Below are positions 1-10,923 of a stretch of 64,000 nucleotides of DNA, piece after piece. Below the pieces are notes generated by a model. That model was not told the origin of the DNA and ran no database searches. It saw only the letters and a program-made list of their open reading frames with translations. The stretch is taken from positions 1-64,000 of the forward strand of contig JAUXVE010000063.1 of the NCBI GenBank assembly GCA_030680415.1, given 5' to 3'. The position numbers and the translations under genes are program-made. The stretch comes from Rubrivivax sp. Its GTDB lineage: Bacteria; Pseudomonadota; Gammaproteobacteria; Burkholderiales; Burkholderiaceae_C. How positions within the stretch are numbered: the stretch's first letter is position 1; each line of letters begins with the position of its first letter.

Positions 1-985
1 CCGCCGCCAGCCGCGCGCGCAGGCCGGGGTCGGCCATCAGCTGCGCCAGCGCCGTGCGCAGTGCGATGGCGTCGCCGGGCGGCACGTGCAACCCCGCATC
101 AGCCGGCAACGTCTGCGCCAGGGCGCCGGCGCTGCTGGCCAGCACCGGCAGGCCGAACGCCAGCGCTTCGGCCACCGCCATGCCGTAGCCCTCGTGCAGC
201 GACGGCAACACGAAGACGTCGGCCGCCGCGTACTGAGCCCGCAATGCGGCAGCGTCGACCGCGCCATGCCAGAACACGCGTCCGGCCAGCTCGGCGGCCA
301 TGCTCATGGCGTGCAGCCGTGCGGCCGTCTGCGCATCACGCGTTGCGCTGCCGACGTTGTGCAGCACCCAGTCCTGCCCCGCCAGCCCGGCCAGTGCCTG
401 CAACAGCACGGCGTGGCCCTTGCGCGGTATCAGCGCGGCCACGCACAACAAGCGCACGCGGCCCGTGCCGCCGGTACCGCCGTCGCCACGCGGGGGCAGC
501 ATCGGGTCGGTGCCCGGTTCGACGACGGCGATGCGATCCGGCGGCACTGCCATGGCGGCCACATCCTGCGCCGTGCTGCGGCTGGTCACCACCACCTGCC
601 GCGCGCCCTGAAGGGCCTGTTCTTCACTGCGATGCAAATCGTGGCGCATGGTCTCGTCGAGCCCGGTTTCCATGTGCAGCGGGTGGTGCACCAGCGCCAC
701 CCAGCGCAGCCGTTCGGCGTGGCGCTGCACGAAGCCGGGCAGGGCGCCGAAGGCCAGGCCATCGGCCACCACCAGGCTGCCCGCGGTCAGCGCTTCGACG
801 CAGGTGCGCGTTACGGCCAGCGCCGCTGCGTCGGGCCAGGGCCAGTCGCCGTCCAGCCGGTGGGTCTGGACCGCCCAGCCGGCAGCGCGCAACGCCTGCA
901 CCAGCCGCCGGTCATAGGTGTAGCCGCCGGTGGGCGTATGCCAGTCGCCGGGGACGAGGAAGCAGCAGGCGCGGCGGCCGGGCAT
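1..985 (-). CDS. Glycosyltransferase family 4 (GT-B), partial, runs off the left edge
   Basis: Minus-strand reading from CAT 983-985 gives MPGRRACCFLVPGDWHTPTGGYTYDRRLV...VFVLPSLHEGYGMAVAEALAFGLPVLAS, a typical GT4 C-terminal signature; no stop within window. Confidence 0.85.
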   Translation of the reverse strand, partial: MPGRRACCFLVPGDWHTPTGGYTYDRRLVQALRAAGWAVQTHRLDGDWPWPDAAALAVTRTCVEALTAGSLVVADGLAFGALPGFVQRHAERLRWVALVHHPLHMETGLDETMRHDLHRSEEQALQGARQVVVTSRSTAQDVAAMAVPPDRIAVVEPGTDPMLPPRGDGGTGGTGRVRLLCVAALIPRKGHAVLLQALAGLAGQDWVLHNVGSATRDAQTAARLHAMSMAAELAGRVFWHGAVDAAALRAQYAAADVFVLPSLHEGYGMAVAEALAFGLPVLASSAGALAQTLPADAGLHVPPGDAIALRTALAQLMADPGLRARLAA

Positions 986-1001
986 GTCGGTCGACCGATG
1001 A

Positions 1002-1436
1002 TCAGGGCCGGGGCTGCACCGGCAAAGCCCCTTCGTAGGCGGCCCAGGCCACGTGCGACTCGTTCAGCGTCACCCGCATCTGTGTCAGCCCGGGTGACGC
1101 GGCCCCCGGCAGCGCATGCGGACCCATGGCGCCGGCGGCAATGCGTGTGGCCACGCGGTCGAAGATCGCGCGCGCCAGGAACTCTGTGGTGGTGTTGTGG
1201 CCGGCGAATTCCGGCACCTCGTCGAGGTTGCGGAAGTTGAGCCTGGCCAGTTCATCGCGCAACACCTGGGTGGCCAGGCCGATGTCGACCACGATGCCGT
1301 CGGCGTCGAGCTCGTCGCGGCGCAACTCGAGGTCGACGACGTAGGTGGCGCCATGCAGACGCTGCGCGGGCCCGAACACCGTGCCGCGCAAGCTGTGGGC
1401 GATCATGACGTGGTCTCTGACGTTGACGGCGTACAT
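1002..1436 (-). CDS. 6-pyruvoyl-tetrahydropterin synthase / 6-carboxytetrahydropterin synthase-like protein (variant)
   Basis: 144 aa ORF with PTPS-like layout ([25 protein letters not shown]); catalytic motifs diverge. Confidence 0.75.
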   Translation of the reverse strand: MYAVNVRDHVMIAHSLRGTVFGPAQRLHGATYVVDLELRRDELDADGIVVDIGLATQVLRDELARLNFRNLDEVPEFAGHNTTTEFLARAIFDRVATRIAAGAMGPHALPGAASPGLTQMRVTLNESHVAWAAYEGALPVQPRP

Positions 1437-1505
1437 CGGTGTCGTTTCCTTCGACGCTGGGGATGCGGGATCCGGTTTCCGGCGATGCCGCGCTGCGCAC
1501 GGCGC

Positions 1506-2570
<1,065 letters not shown>

Positions 2571-2689
2571 GGTGAGGCCAGTGGAGCACACGATGCAAGG
2601 GCCGGTGCCAGGCGCGACGAGCGCATGGCGGGGCGCAGGGTGAGCGCAATGCAATGCAGCGCTCGCGCAACGATGTTACGGTGCCGCCG

Positions 2690-3505
2690 ATGACGCCACC
2701 GGGCCGCCGCCAGTCCACCCTGTCGGCCACACGGCAACACCTGGCCGGCGCTGGCGCCGGGTCGGCGCTGAGGCGTGATGCGGCGCGAGACCTGTCCGCC
2801 GCGGCTGGCCTGGCCGGGTCGACGGCGGTGGCATTCGCGGCCGCCGGCGGTCTGGGCGCGGACTACGTGCTGAAGGCCCTGCTGCTCTACGCGGCCGGGG
2901 CCTGGCTGGTGTGGCGCGGCCTGGACGACATTGCCGCGCACCCGCACGCGCGCTTCGGTGCCGCCAACCGCGTCACGCTGGCCCGCCTGGTGCTGGCGGC
3001 GTTGCTGGCCGCCGGGGTGGGCGAGCCCGCGCTGCAGCCGCCAGCGTCCGCCGCGGCGGCAGGCTGGTTCGTCGTGGCGGCGGCCGCGCTGGCGGCGCTG
3101 CTCGATGCCGTCGACGGCCCGCTGGCCCGCCGCAGCGGCCTGGCCAGCGTCTTCGGCGCCCGTTTCGACATGGAGACCGACGCCGCCTTGACGCTGGTGC
3201 TGTGCGCGCTGGTGCTGCAGGCGGGCCAGGCCGGCCCCTGGGTGCTGGCATCGGGACTGATGCGCTACGCCTTCGTCGCCGCCGCGCGCCCCTGGCCCTG
3301 GTTGGCCGCTGCGCTGCCGCCAAGTCGGCGCCGCCGGGCCGTGTGCGTGGTGCAGATCAGCACGCTGGTCGTCTGCCTGGCCCCGATCGTCCCGCCGCCG
3401 CTGGCCACGGCGCTGGCTGCGGCCAGCCTGGCCTTGCTGGCCACCTCCTTCGCCATCGACGTGCGCACACTGGCGCGTGCGCGTCGGCCCACCCTGGAGA
3501 CCTGA
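2690..3505 (+). CDS. CDP-alcohol phosphatidyltransferase family membrane protein
   Basis: Exact match to D-x2-DG-x2-AR-x8-G-x3-D-x3-[27 protein letters not shown]; hydrophobic segments; start could be 2654 or 2690. Confidence 0.85.
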   Translation: MTPPGRRQSTLSATRQHLAGAGAGSALRRDAARDLSAAAGLAGSTAVAFAAAGGLGADYVLKALLLYAAGAWLVWRGLDDIAAHPHARFGAANRVTLARLVLAALLAAGVGEPALQPPASAAAAGWFVVAAAALAALLDAVDGPLARRSGLASVFGARFDMETDAALTLVLCALVLQAGQAGPWVLASGLMRYAFVAAARPWPWLAAALPPSRRRRAVCVVQISTLVVCLAPIVPPPLATALAAASLALLATSFAIDVRTLARARRPTLET

Positions 3506-3507
3506 GC

Positions 3508-4185
3508 ATGCACACCTCACCCTCGTCAACACCACGGATCCGCCTCGACCCGCGCCCGCTGCGGGCCGCACGCCGGCAGGCCGGCGCCGCGCTCGCCAGC
3601 CTGGCCTGCTGCGTCGGCCTGCTGGCGGCCGGGCCGGCGCAGGCGCAGCCGGCCCGCTACGAGATCGACCCGGACCACCTGTCGGTCGGTTTCCTGGTCG
3701 ACCACATCGGCTATGCCAAGGTGCTGGGGATGTTCCGCACCGCGAGCGGCAGCTACCGCTTCGACGAAGACCGCGCCGAGCTGTCCGAGGTGCGCATCGA
3801 GGTCGAGACCGCCAGCGTCTTCAGCAACCACCGCCAACGCGACGAGCACCTGAAGGGGTCCGACTTCCTCAACAGCGCCAAATTCCCGCGCCTGGTGTTC
3901 ACGGCCGCCGCCGCCCGCCGCACGGGCGAGCGCGGCTTCGAGATCAGCGGCCAGCTCGAACTGCTGGGCAAGACGCAGCCGCTGACCTTGCAGGCGACCT
4001 GGAACAAGAGCGCCCAGTCGCCGCTCGGCAGTCTGGGCGGCTTCGGCCGCAAGCCCTACGTGATGGGCGTTTCGGCGCGCGGCAGCTTCAAGCGCAGCGC
4101 CCACGGCATGAGCTACGCGGTGGCCAACGGCTGGGTCGGCGACGAGGTGGCGCTGATCATCGAGTTCGAAGCCGTTCGGCAGTGA
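3508..4185 (+). CDS. YceI family periplasmic protein
   Basis: Signal peptide then [38 protein letters not shown]...KFPRLVFTA, YceI pattern. Confidence 0.88.
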   Translation: MHTSPSSTPRIRLDPRPLRAARRQAGAALASLACCVGLLAAGPAQAQPARYEIDPDHLSVGFLVDHIGYAKVLGMFRTASGSYRFDEDRAELSEVRIEVETASVFSNHRQRDEHLKGSDFLNSAKFPRLVFTAAAARRTGERGFEISGQLELLGKTQPLTLQATWNKSAQSPLGSLGGFGRKPYVMGVSARGSFKRSAHGMSYAVANGWVGDEVALIIEFEAVRQ

Positions 4186-4189
4186 GGCC

Positions 4190-5261
4190 GGCGCTGGCGC
4201 ACCTTGCTGCGCAGCGCGTGGATCGCCCCCCCGTTCTGGCAGTCGCGCTTCGTCATCGACAGCGCGGCGGACCTCAAGCGCCTGCACGAATGCGCGATCG
4301 CCGAATGCTGGATCGACACCCGGTTGGGGCTGGACCTGGTCGCCGTCAGCGAGCCGATGCCGACGCCTGCGCCTGTGCTGGCGGAGCCACTGCCTGCCGC
4401 GGCGCCGCCAGCTGCATGCAGCGGGTGGAGGACATTGCGCGCTCGGTGTGGCGCAATCCCGACACGCTGGTGAGCCTGGCGCGCCTGAAGACCAAGGACA
4501 ACTACACCTACATGCACTCGGTGGCGGTGTGCGCGCTGATGGTGGCGCTCGGGCGCACGCTGGGCCTGGACGAGGCAGCCTGCCGCCAGGCCGGCCTGGC
4601 CGGGCTGATGCACGACCTGGGCAAGGCGGTGATGCCGCTGGCGGTGCTGAACAAGCCCGGCCGGCTGACCGACGAGGAATTCCAGGTCATCCGCAGCCAC
4701 CCGGTGCGCGGCCATGAGCTGCTGCTGGAAGGCCGTGGCGCCATGGCCGAGATGCTCGACGTGGTGTTGCACCACCACGAGCGCGTCGACGGCACCGGCT
4801 ATCCGCAGCGGCGCTGCGGCGAGGCCCTCACGACGCTGGCGCGCATGGGCGCCATCTGCGACGTCTACGACGCCGTTACCTCCAACCGCCCTTACAAGGC
4901 GGGCTGGAACCCGGCGCAGGCGATCGCGCAGATGGCGGGCTGGAAGGGCCACTTCGACGCCACGCTGTTCAGCGCCTTCGTGCAGAGCGTGGGCATCTAC
5001 CCCACCGGCTCGGTGGTGCGGCTGGAGTCGGGGCGGCTCGCAGTCGTCGTCGAGCAGAACGCCGGCAAGCTGGTGGCACCGACGGTCAAGGTGTTCTATT
5101 CGACGCGTTCCGAACTGCCGATCACGCCGACGCGGCTGGAGCTGTCGCGGCCCGGCTGCAACGACCGCATCGTCGGCCGTGAGGTCGACGCTGCGACCAA
5201 GTTCCCGCACCTGGAAGCGCTCTGGGTCGACGCCGACGTGCTGCCCATGCTGAGCGGCTGA
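4190..5261 (+). pseudogene. HD-GYP phosphodiesterase with DUF3391-like N-terminus, apparently frameshifted and N-terminally truncated
   Basis: DUF3391-like text [37 protein letters not shown] in one frame (from about 4204); HD/HD-GYP domain [10 protein letters not shown]...[12 protein letters not shown] in another frame (internal ATG 4416 to 5261). Confidence 0.7.
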
Positions 5262-5346
5262 GCGGCACAGGACCTCGCTTCCCGCCGCCACGGCCGGCTC
5301 TGCCGCTTGCCTACACTCGCGCCCACCCTTGCCGATTGGAGCCGCG

Positions 5347-6924
5347 ATGAAGTTCCTGATCACAGCCGCCGCGCTGGCCGCCTTGCTGGCTGCGAGCGCC
5401 GCGGCGCAGGCCCAGACCCTGCGCTGGGCCAGCCAGGGCGACCCGCAGACGATGGACCCGCATGCGCAGAACGAGGGTCTCACCAACCAGATCAACGGCC
5501 AGGTCTACGAAGGCCTGGTCAGCCGCGATCGCCAGCTCAACATCGTGCCGGCGCTGGCGACGAGCTGGCAGCAGACCGCCCCGCTGATCTGGCACTTCAA
5601 GCTGCGGCCCCAGGTCAGGTTCCACGACGGCACGCCGTTCACGGCCGACGACGTGGTGTTCTCCATCAACCGCGCCAAGGAGCCGACCTCGCAGCTGAGC
5701 GTCTACGCCAACGCGCTGGGCACGCCGGTGGCGGTGGATGCGCTGACGGTGGAGTTCCGGCTCGACAAGGCCAACCCGATCTTCCCGCAGCACATCGGCA
5801 CCCAGGTGATGATGAGCCGCGCCTGGGCGGAAAGGCACAAGGTCACCAGACCGCTGGACTACAAGAACAAGGAGGAAAGCCATGCCTCCTTCAACGCCAA
5901 CGGCACCGGAGCGTTCGTGCTGGCGAGCCGCCAGCCCGCCATCAAGACCACCTTCAAGCGCCACCCCGGCTGGTGGGGCCGCTTCGACGGCAATGTGCAG
6001 GAGATCGTCTACACGCCGATCGCCAACGACGCCACCCGGCTGGCGGCGCTGGTGTCGGGCGAGATCGACTTCGTGCTCGACCCGGCGCCGCGCGACATCG
6101 CGCGGCTGCGCAACACCGCCGGCGTGAAGGTCATCGACGGGCCCGAGAACCGCATCGTCTTCATCGCCATGGACCAGTCGCGCGACAAGCTGCTTTACGC
6201 CAGGGTGCCCGGCGACAGCAACCCGTTCAAGGACCTGCGCGTGCGCCAGGCGCTGTACCACGCGATCGACATCGAGACGCTGAAGAACAAGCTGATGAAC
6301 GGCCAGAGCTTCCCCACCGGCGGCATCACGCCGTCGCCGCTGGGCGCCTACGGCGACCCGCAGCTCGAGGCGCGGCTGCCCTTCGACCTGGCCCGTGCGC
6401 GCGCGCTGATGGCCGCGGCCGGGCATGGCGAGGGTTTCGAGGTCACACTCGACTGCCCCAACAACCGCTACATCAACGACGAGGAGATCTGCATCGCGCT
6501 GGCCGGCATGTGGGCGCAGCTCAAGGTGCGCGTGAAGGTCAACGCGATGCCGCGCGCGACCTACTTTCCCAAGCTGGAGAAGATGGACACCAGCCTGTAC
6601 CTGTACGGCTGGGGCGGTTCGATCACCGACGCCGAAACCATCATCACCCCGGTGCTGCGCGGCCGTGGCGACAAGGGCGTGGGCCTGTACAACTACGGCG
6701 GCTGGCGCAACGAGCGCTTCGACGCGCTGGCGGCCCGCTCCAGCGCCGAGCCAGACCCGGTCAAACGCGAGGCGCTGGTGAAGGCCGCGCTGCGCGAATT
6801 CAAGGACCAGGTGCACCTGCTGCCGCTGCACCGCCAGCTCATCCCCTGGGCCGCGCGCAGCAACGTGGATGCGGTGCACCGCGCCGACAACTGGCTCGAG
6901 GTGCCCTGGATCACGATCCGCTGA
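5347..6924 (+). CDS. ABC transporter substrate-binding protein, family 5 (peptide/nickel type)
   Basis: Signal peptide [26 protein letters not shown]_bac_5 style sequence [34 protein letters not shown]. Confidence 0.88.
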   Translation: MKFLITAAALAALLAASAAAQAQTLRWASQGDPQTMDPHAQNEGLTNQINGQVYEGLVSRDRQLNIVPALATSWQQTAPLIWHFKLRPQVRFHDGTPFTADDVVFSINRAKEPTSQLSVYANALGTPVAVDALTVEFRLDKANPIFPQHIGTQVMMSRAWAERHKVTRPLDYKNKEESHASFNANGTGAFVLASRQPAIKTTFKRHPGWWGRFDGNVQEIVYTPIANDATRLAALVSGEIDFVLDPAPRDIARLRNTAGVKVIDGPENRIVFIAMDQSRDKLLYARVPGDSNPFKDLRVRQALYHAIDIETLKNKLMNGQSFPTGGITPSPLGAYGDPQLEARLPFDLARARALMAAAGHGEGFEVTLDCPNNRYINDEEICIALAGMWAQLKVRVKVNAMPRATYFPKLEKMDTSLYLYGWGGSITDAETIITPVLRGRGDKGVGLYNYGGWRNERFDALAARSSAEPDPVKREALVKAALREFKDQVHLLPLHRQLIPWAARSNVDAVHRADNWLEVPWITIR

Positions 6925-6931
6925 GGCGCTC

Positions 6932-7363
6932 TCAGCGTGTCGCCCGGCGCCGCACGGCCTCGATGTAGGCCAGGCCGTCGGGCGGCAGCCCGCTGCGCTG
7001 CGAGGCCCAGATCATCTCGCCCAGGCACTCCATCACCTCGTGGTGCGCTTCGTGCATCGAGCCGCGCCGCGCCGCCAGCAACTGCACCGCCTGGCGGATG
7101 CCGGTGGGCTGGTCGATGGCCACCTGTTCTTCGATCGTGAGGTGCATGGACAGGTGCAGGAAGGGGTTCGTGCGGCCGTCCTCCACCGTGTAGACGGCCT
7201 GCAGCGCCGCCGTCTCGTCGGCCAGCTCGGCGTGGTATTCGGGGTGCTCGACGATCCAGCGCGCGGCGAGCGTGGCCATCGGGTCCAGCGGCACTCCGGT
7301 GCGCTGCCCGGCGTAGGCGGCGCAGAAGAATCGCCTCACGTCCGACTGGTTGGGCTGGAACAT
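6932..7363 (-). CDS. DUF1841 family protein
   Basis: [47 protein letters not shown]..., 143 aa. Confidence 0.75.
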   Translation of the reverse strand: MFQPNQSDVRRFFCAAYAGQRTGVPLDPMATLAARWIVEHPEYHAELADETAALQAVYTVEDGRTNPFLHLSMHLTIEEQVAIDQPTGIRQAVQLLAARRGSMHEAHHEVMECLGEMIWASQRSGLPPDGLAYIEAVRRRATR

Positions 7364-7399
7364 CCGAGAATTGTCGCTTTCGCCGCCTCTGCCCACCCG

Positions 7400-7975
7400 A
7401 TGAACGTCACCACCGCACAGCTCTTCACCGCAGCCCGCACGCAGAATGGCTACCTCGACCAGCCGCTTCCCGACGCCAAGCTGCACGAGCTCTATGAACT
7501 GCTGAAGTGGGGTCCGACATCGGCCAACAGCAGCCCGGCGCGATTCGTCTTCGTGCGCAGCGCCCAGGCCAAGGACCAGTTGCTGGCCTGCATGAGCCCG
7601 GGCAACCAGCAGAAGGTGCGCGAGGCACCGGTGACGGTGATCATCGGCATGGACATGGCCTTCCATGAACAACTGCCCAAGCTGTTTCCGCACACCGACG
7701 CGCGCTCGTGGTTTGCCGGCAAGGCCGAGCTCATCGCCAGCACGGCGATGCGCAATTCCAGCCTGCAGGGCGCCTACCTGATGCTGGCGGCGCGCGCGCT
7801 GGGGCTGGACTGCGGCCCGATGAGCGGTTTCGACGCCGCGAAGATGGACGCCGCCTTCTGGGCCGGCACCACGGTGCGCACCAACTTTGTCTGCACGCTG
7901 GGTACCGGCGACCCGGCCAAGGTGTTGCCGCGCAACCCGCGCCTGGCCTTCGACGAGGCCTGCCGGCTTGCCTGA
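7400..7975 (+). CDS. Malonic semialdehyde reductase / RutE-HadB type nitroreductase-fold protein
   Basis: [46 protein letters not shown]...[12 protein letters not shown]. Confidence 0.82.
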   Translation: MNVTTAQLFTAARTQNGYLDQPLPDAKLHELYELLKWGPTSANSSPARFVFVRSAQAKDQLLACMSPGNQQKVREAPVTVIIGMDMAFHEQLPKLFPHTDARSWFAGKAELIASTAMRNSSLQGAYLMLAARALGLDCGPMSGFDAAKMDAAFWAGTTVRTNFVCTLGTGDPAKVLPRNPRLAFDEACRLA

Positions 7976-8017
7976 AGAGCGCGCCCGCCACGGTGGCCGG
8001 CGGCGGCGCGGTGCGGC

Positions 8018-8770
8018 ATGATCCCGTTCGTCAGCGACCCCTGGTTCTACGTCGTCGCCGTGCCGGCGGTGCTGCTGACGGGTCTGGCCAAGAGCGGATT
8101 CGCCAGCGGCTTCGGTGCCCTGGCCACGCCGATGATCGCGCTCACGATGCCGGTGCCGCAGGCGGCGGCGATCATGCTGCCGTTGCTGATGGTCATGGAC
8201 GCCGCCGGGCTGCAGCAGTTGTGGCGCGAACGTGACCCGGCGCTGGTCAGGCTGCTGCTGCCCTTCGGGCTGCTCGGCGTGGTCATCGGCGCGCTGATGT
8301 TCGGCGTTCTTTCGACGCAGGCGGTGGCCGGCCTGGTGGGCGCGCTGACGCTGGCCTTCGTGGCCCAGCGGCTGCTGTTCCCGCCGCGCCGCGGCGCGGC
8401 GCCGGCATCGCCCTGGGTCGGCCGCGCCTGCGCCACGGTGTCGGGCTTTACCAGCTTCGTGGCGCACGCCGGCGGGCCGCCTATCAGCGCCTACACGCTG
8501 CCGCTGAGGCTGCAGCCGCAGGTGCTCAGCGGCACGATGGCGGTGTTCTTCGCCGCCGTGAACCTGGCCAAGTGGATCCCCTACGCGGCGCTCGGCCTCA
8601 TCGACCTGCGCAACATGGCCACCGCGCTGGTGCTGCTGCCGCTGGCGCCGCTGGGGGTGTGGGCCGGTGTCTGGCTGGTGCGCCGTGTCGATTCGACCTG
8701 GTTCTACCGCCTCGCCTACACCGGCATGGGGCTGACCGGTGTCAAGCTGCTGTGGGACGGGCTGAAGTGA
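8018..8770 (+). CDS. TauE/SafE family sulfite exporter-type membrane protein
   Basis: Multiple hydrophobic helices; FASGFGALATPMIALTMP, TSFVAHAGGPPISAYTLPLRL. Confidence 0.82.
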   Translation: MIPFVSDPWFYVVAVPAVLLTGLAKSGFASGFGALATPMIALTMPVPQAAAIMLPLLMVMDAAGLQQLWRERDPALVRLLLPFGLLGVVIGALMFGVLSTQAVAGLVGALTLAFVAQRLLFPPRRGAAPASPWVGRACATVSGFTSFVAHAGGPPISAYTLPLRLQPQVLSGTMAVFFAAVNLAKWIPYAALGLIDLRNMATALVLLPLAPLGVWAGVWLVRRVDSTWFYRLAYTGMGLTGVKLLWDGLK

Positions 8771-8893
8771 CGCCGCGGCACCGCTGCAGCTTGCGGTCTT
8801 CGCGTTCGCTGTGCGCTGGCGCGACTCTGCAGCCCGCAGCGCTACCATAGCCACAGCCGCGAGCCGTGCTGAAGCGGCGGTGAGAGGAGCCCC

Positions 8894-9511
8894 ATGCCCG
8901 TGATCGTGGTTGCCAACCCCAAGGGCGGCGTCGGCAAGAGCACGCTGGCCACCAATATCGCCGGCTGCCTGGCTGCCGCCGGCCACGCGGTGATGCTGGG
9001 CGACGTCGACCGGCAGCAGTCGGCGCGCCAGTGGCTGGCCTTGCGGCCGCCGCAGCTGCCCGCCATCAGCAGCTGGGAAGTCGCCGGCGACCACATCGTG
9101 CGCCCGCCCAAGGGTACCACGCATGTCGTGCTGGACACCCCGGCCGGCCTGCACGGCAAGCGGCTGGAGGCAGTGATGCGCATCGCCGATCGCATGCTGA
9201 TCCCGCTGCAGCCCAGCCTGTTCGACATCCAGGCCACGCACACCTTCGTGCAGGCGCTGCGCCAGCACCGCCGCGCCGGCGAGGTGCGGCTGGGTCTGGT
9301 GGGCATGCGCGTGCGCGAGCACACGCGTGCCAACGAGCAGCTGCACCATTACTTGTCGACGCTGCCGGTGCCGGTGCTCGGCTGGCTGCGCGACACCCAG
9401 AACTACGTGCAACTGGCGGCACGCGGGCTGACGCTGTGGGACGTGGCACCCAGCCGCGTCGAACGCGACCTCGAGCAATGGCAGCCCTTGAGCGCCTGGA
9501 TCGGCCAATGA
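8894..9511 (+). CDS. ParA/MinD-family ATPase (orphan)
   Basis: Deviant Walker A at N-terminus VVANPKGGVGKSTLATNIAGCLA; DTPAG. Confidence 0.85.
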   Translation: MPVIVVANPKGGVGKSTLATNIAGCLAAAGHAVMLGDVDRQQSARQWLALRPPQLPAISSWEVAGDHIVRPPKGTTHVVLDTPAGLHGKRLEAVMRIADRMLIPLQPSLFDIQATHTFVQALRQHRRAGEVRLGLVGMRVREHTRANEQLHHYLSTLPVPVLGWLRDTQNYVQLAARGLTLWDVAPSRVERDLEQWQPLSAWIGQ

Positions 9512-9960
9512 AGCACTATGCGCATCTGGCCGACCTGCAGGCGCTGGTGGGGCAGGAGCTGGGCCACAGCGACTGGCTGCTCGTCGACCAGGCACGCATC
9601 GACCTCTTTGCCCAGGCCACCGGCGATCACCAGTGGATCCACACCGACCCGCTGCGTGCCTCCGGCGGGCCGTTTGGCGCCACGGTGGCGCATGGCTTCC
9701 TGACATTGAGCCTGCTGCCGGCGCTGTTCGAAACCGGTTTCGCCATCGACGACGTCCGCATGGGCGTCAATTACGGCCTCAACCGCGTGCGTTTCCCGGC
9801 GCCGGTGCGCTCGGGCAGCCGCCTGCGCGGGCGCTTCAGGCTGCTGTCCTACGAGCCCCTGGCCGGCGGCGCCCAGCTCACCGTGGAATCGACGATCGAA
9901 GTCGAAGGCTCGGCCAAACCGGCCTGCGTGGCCGAGTCGGTGTCGCGGCGTTTCGTCTAG
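9508..9960 (+). CDS. MaoC-like (R)-specific enoyl-CoA hydratase family protein
   Basis: FAQATGDHQWIHTDPLRA...VAHGFLTLSLLP motif; ATGA overlap with parA-like gene. Confidence 0.88.
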   Translation: MKHYAHLADLQALVGQELGHSDWLLVDQARIDLFAQATGDHQWIHTDPLRASGGPFGATVAHGFLTLSLLPALFETGFAIDDVRMGVNYGLNRVRFPAPVRSGSRLRGRFRLLSYEPLAGGAQLTVESTIEVEGSAKPACVAESVSRRFV

Positions 9961-10050
9961 GACGCCGGCACCGCCGATGTGGATTGCCGGCAGCGGGGTC
10001 GCTGCCCCACAATGACCGGGCCTACCCGCGACGCGGGGCAAGGAGACGAC

Positions 10051-10818
10051 ATGAAGGTGCTGCTGGTCGACGACCACCCGCTCATCCTGGCCGCGCTGCA
10101 GGCCGTGATCCACAGCATCGGCAGCGACGTCACCGTGACCGGCGTCGACAGCGCCGCCGGCGCCCGCGCCACCTTGCGCGAAGACCCCGACCACGACCTG
10201 GTGCTGCTCGACCTGGCGCTGGGCGACGCCGACGGCTTCGACGTGCTGGCCGAGTTTCGCAGCAGCTACCCCGCGGTGCCGGTGGTCGTGGTCTCGGCGT
10301 CGGACCGCGCCAGCGACGTCATCCGTGCCATCGACCTGGGCGCCATGGGCTTCGTGCCCAAGCGCTCCTCGAACGGCGAGTTGCACGAGGCGCTGCGCAT
10401 GGTGATGTCGGGTTCGATGTACGTGCCGCCATCGATGCTGGGGCTCGACTTCGCCGCCGCGGGGCGCAGTGCCGGCGACACCGTGCCCGACGTGATGCGG
10501 CCTGCGGCTCCGTCGCCCGCCGTGGCCGGCGCCCCGCTGCTGGGCGCAGCGGCGCGGCCCGAGCCGCACCAGAAGCAGCGATCGATCGACGACGTCGGCC
10601 TCACGCCGCGCCAGGCCGAGGTGCTGTCGCTGCTGCTGCAAGGCCTGCCCAACAAGCTCATCGCGCGCCAGCTCAACCTGTCGGTGGAAACCGTCAAGGA
10701 CCACGTGGCCGCGGTGCTGCGCGCGCTGAATGTCAGCTCGCGCACGCAGGCCGTGCTGGCGGTGAGCCAGATGACGCAGGGCCAGGGCGGCTTCTTTGCG
10801 CGGCGGCCGCCCGAATAG
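10051..10818 (+). CDS. LuxR/NarL-family response regulator
   Basis: REC domain MKVLLVDDHPLI...DLVLLDLALGDADG; C-terminal HTH LTPRQAEVLSLLLQGLPNKLIARQLNLSVETVKDHVAAVLRALN. Confidence 0.93.
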   Translation: MKVLLVDDHPLILAALQAVIHSIGSDVTVTGVDSAAGARATLREDPDHDLVLLDLALGDADGFDVLAEFRSSYPAVPVVVVSASDRASDVIRAIDLGAMGFVPKRSSNGELHEALRMVMSGSMYVPPSMLGLDFAAAGRSAGDTVPDVMRPAAPSPAVAGAPLLGAAARPEPHQKQRSIDDVGLTPRQAEVLSLLLQGLPNKLIARQLNLSVETVKDHVAAVLRALNVSSRTQAVLAVSQMTQGQGGFFARRPPE

Positions 10819-10923
10819 GCGGCGGGCGTCGGGGTTGCCGCCACCACGCTGCGCCGCAGCCACATGAGTCCGCCGGGCCGTCCCGAGGGCGAGAGCCGGA
10901 GTGCGCAGCACGAAGGTGGACCG

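Noticed and set aside
8894-9511. ParA as evidence of an integrated plasmid
   Set aside because: No parB, rep, tra or integrase genes nearby; surrounding genes are ordinary chromosomal ones
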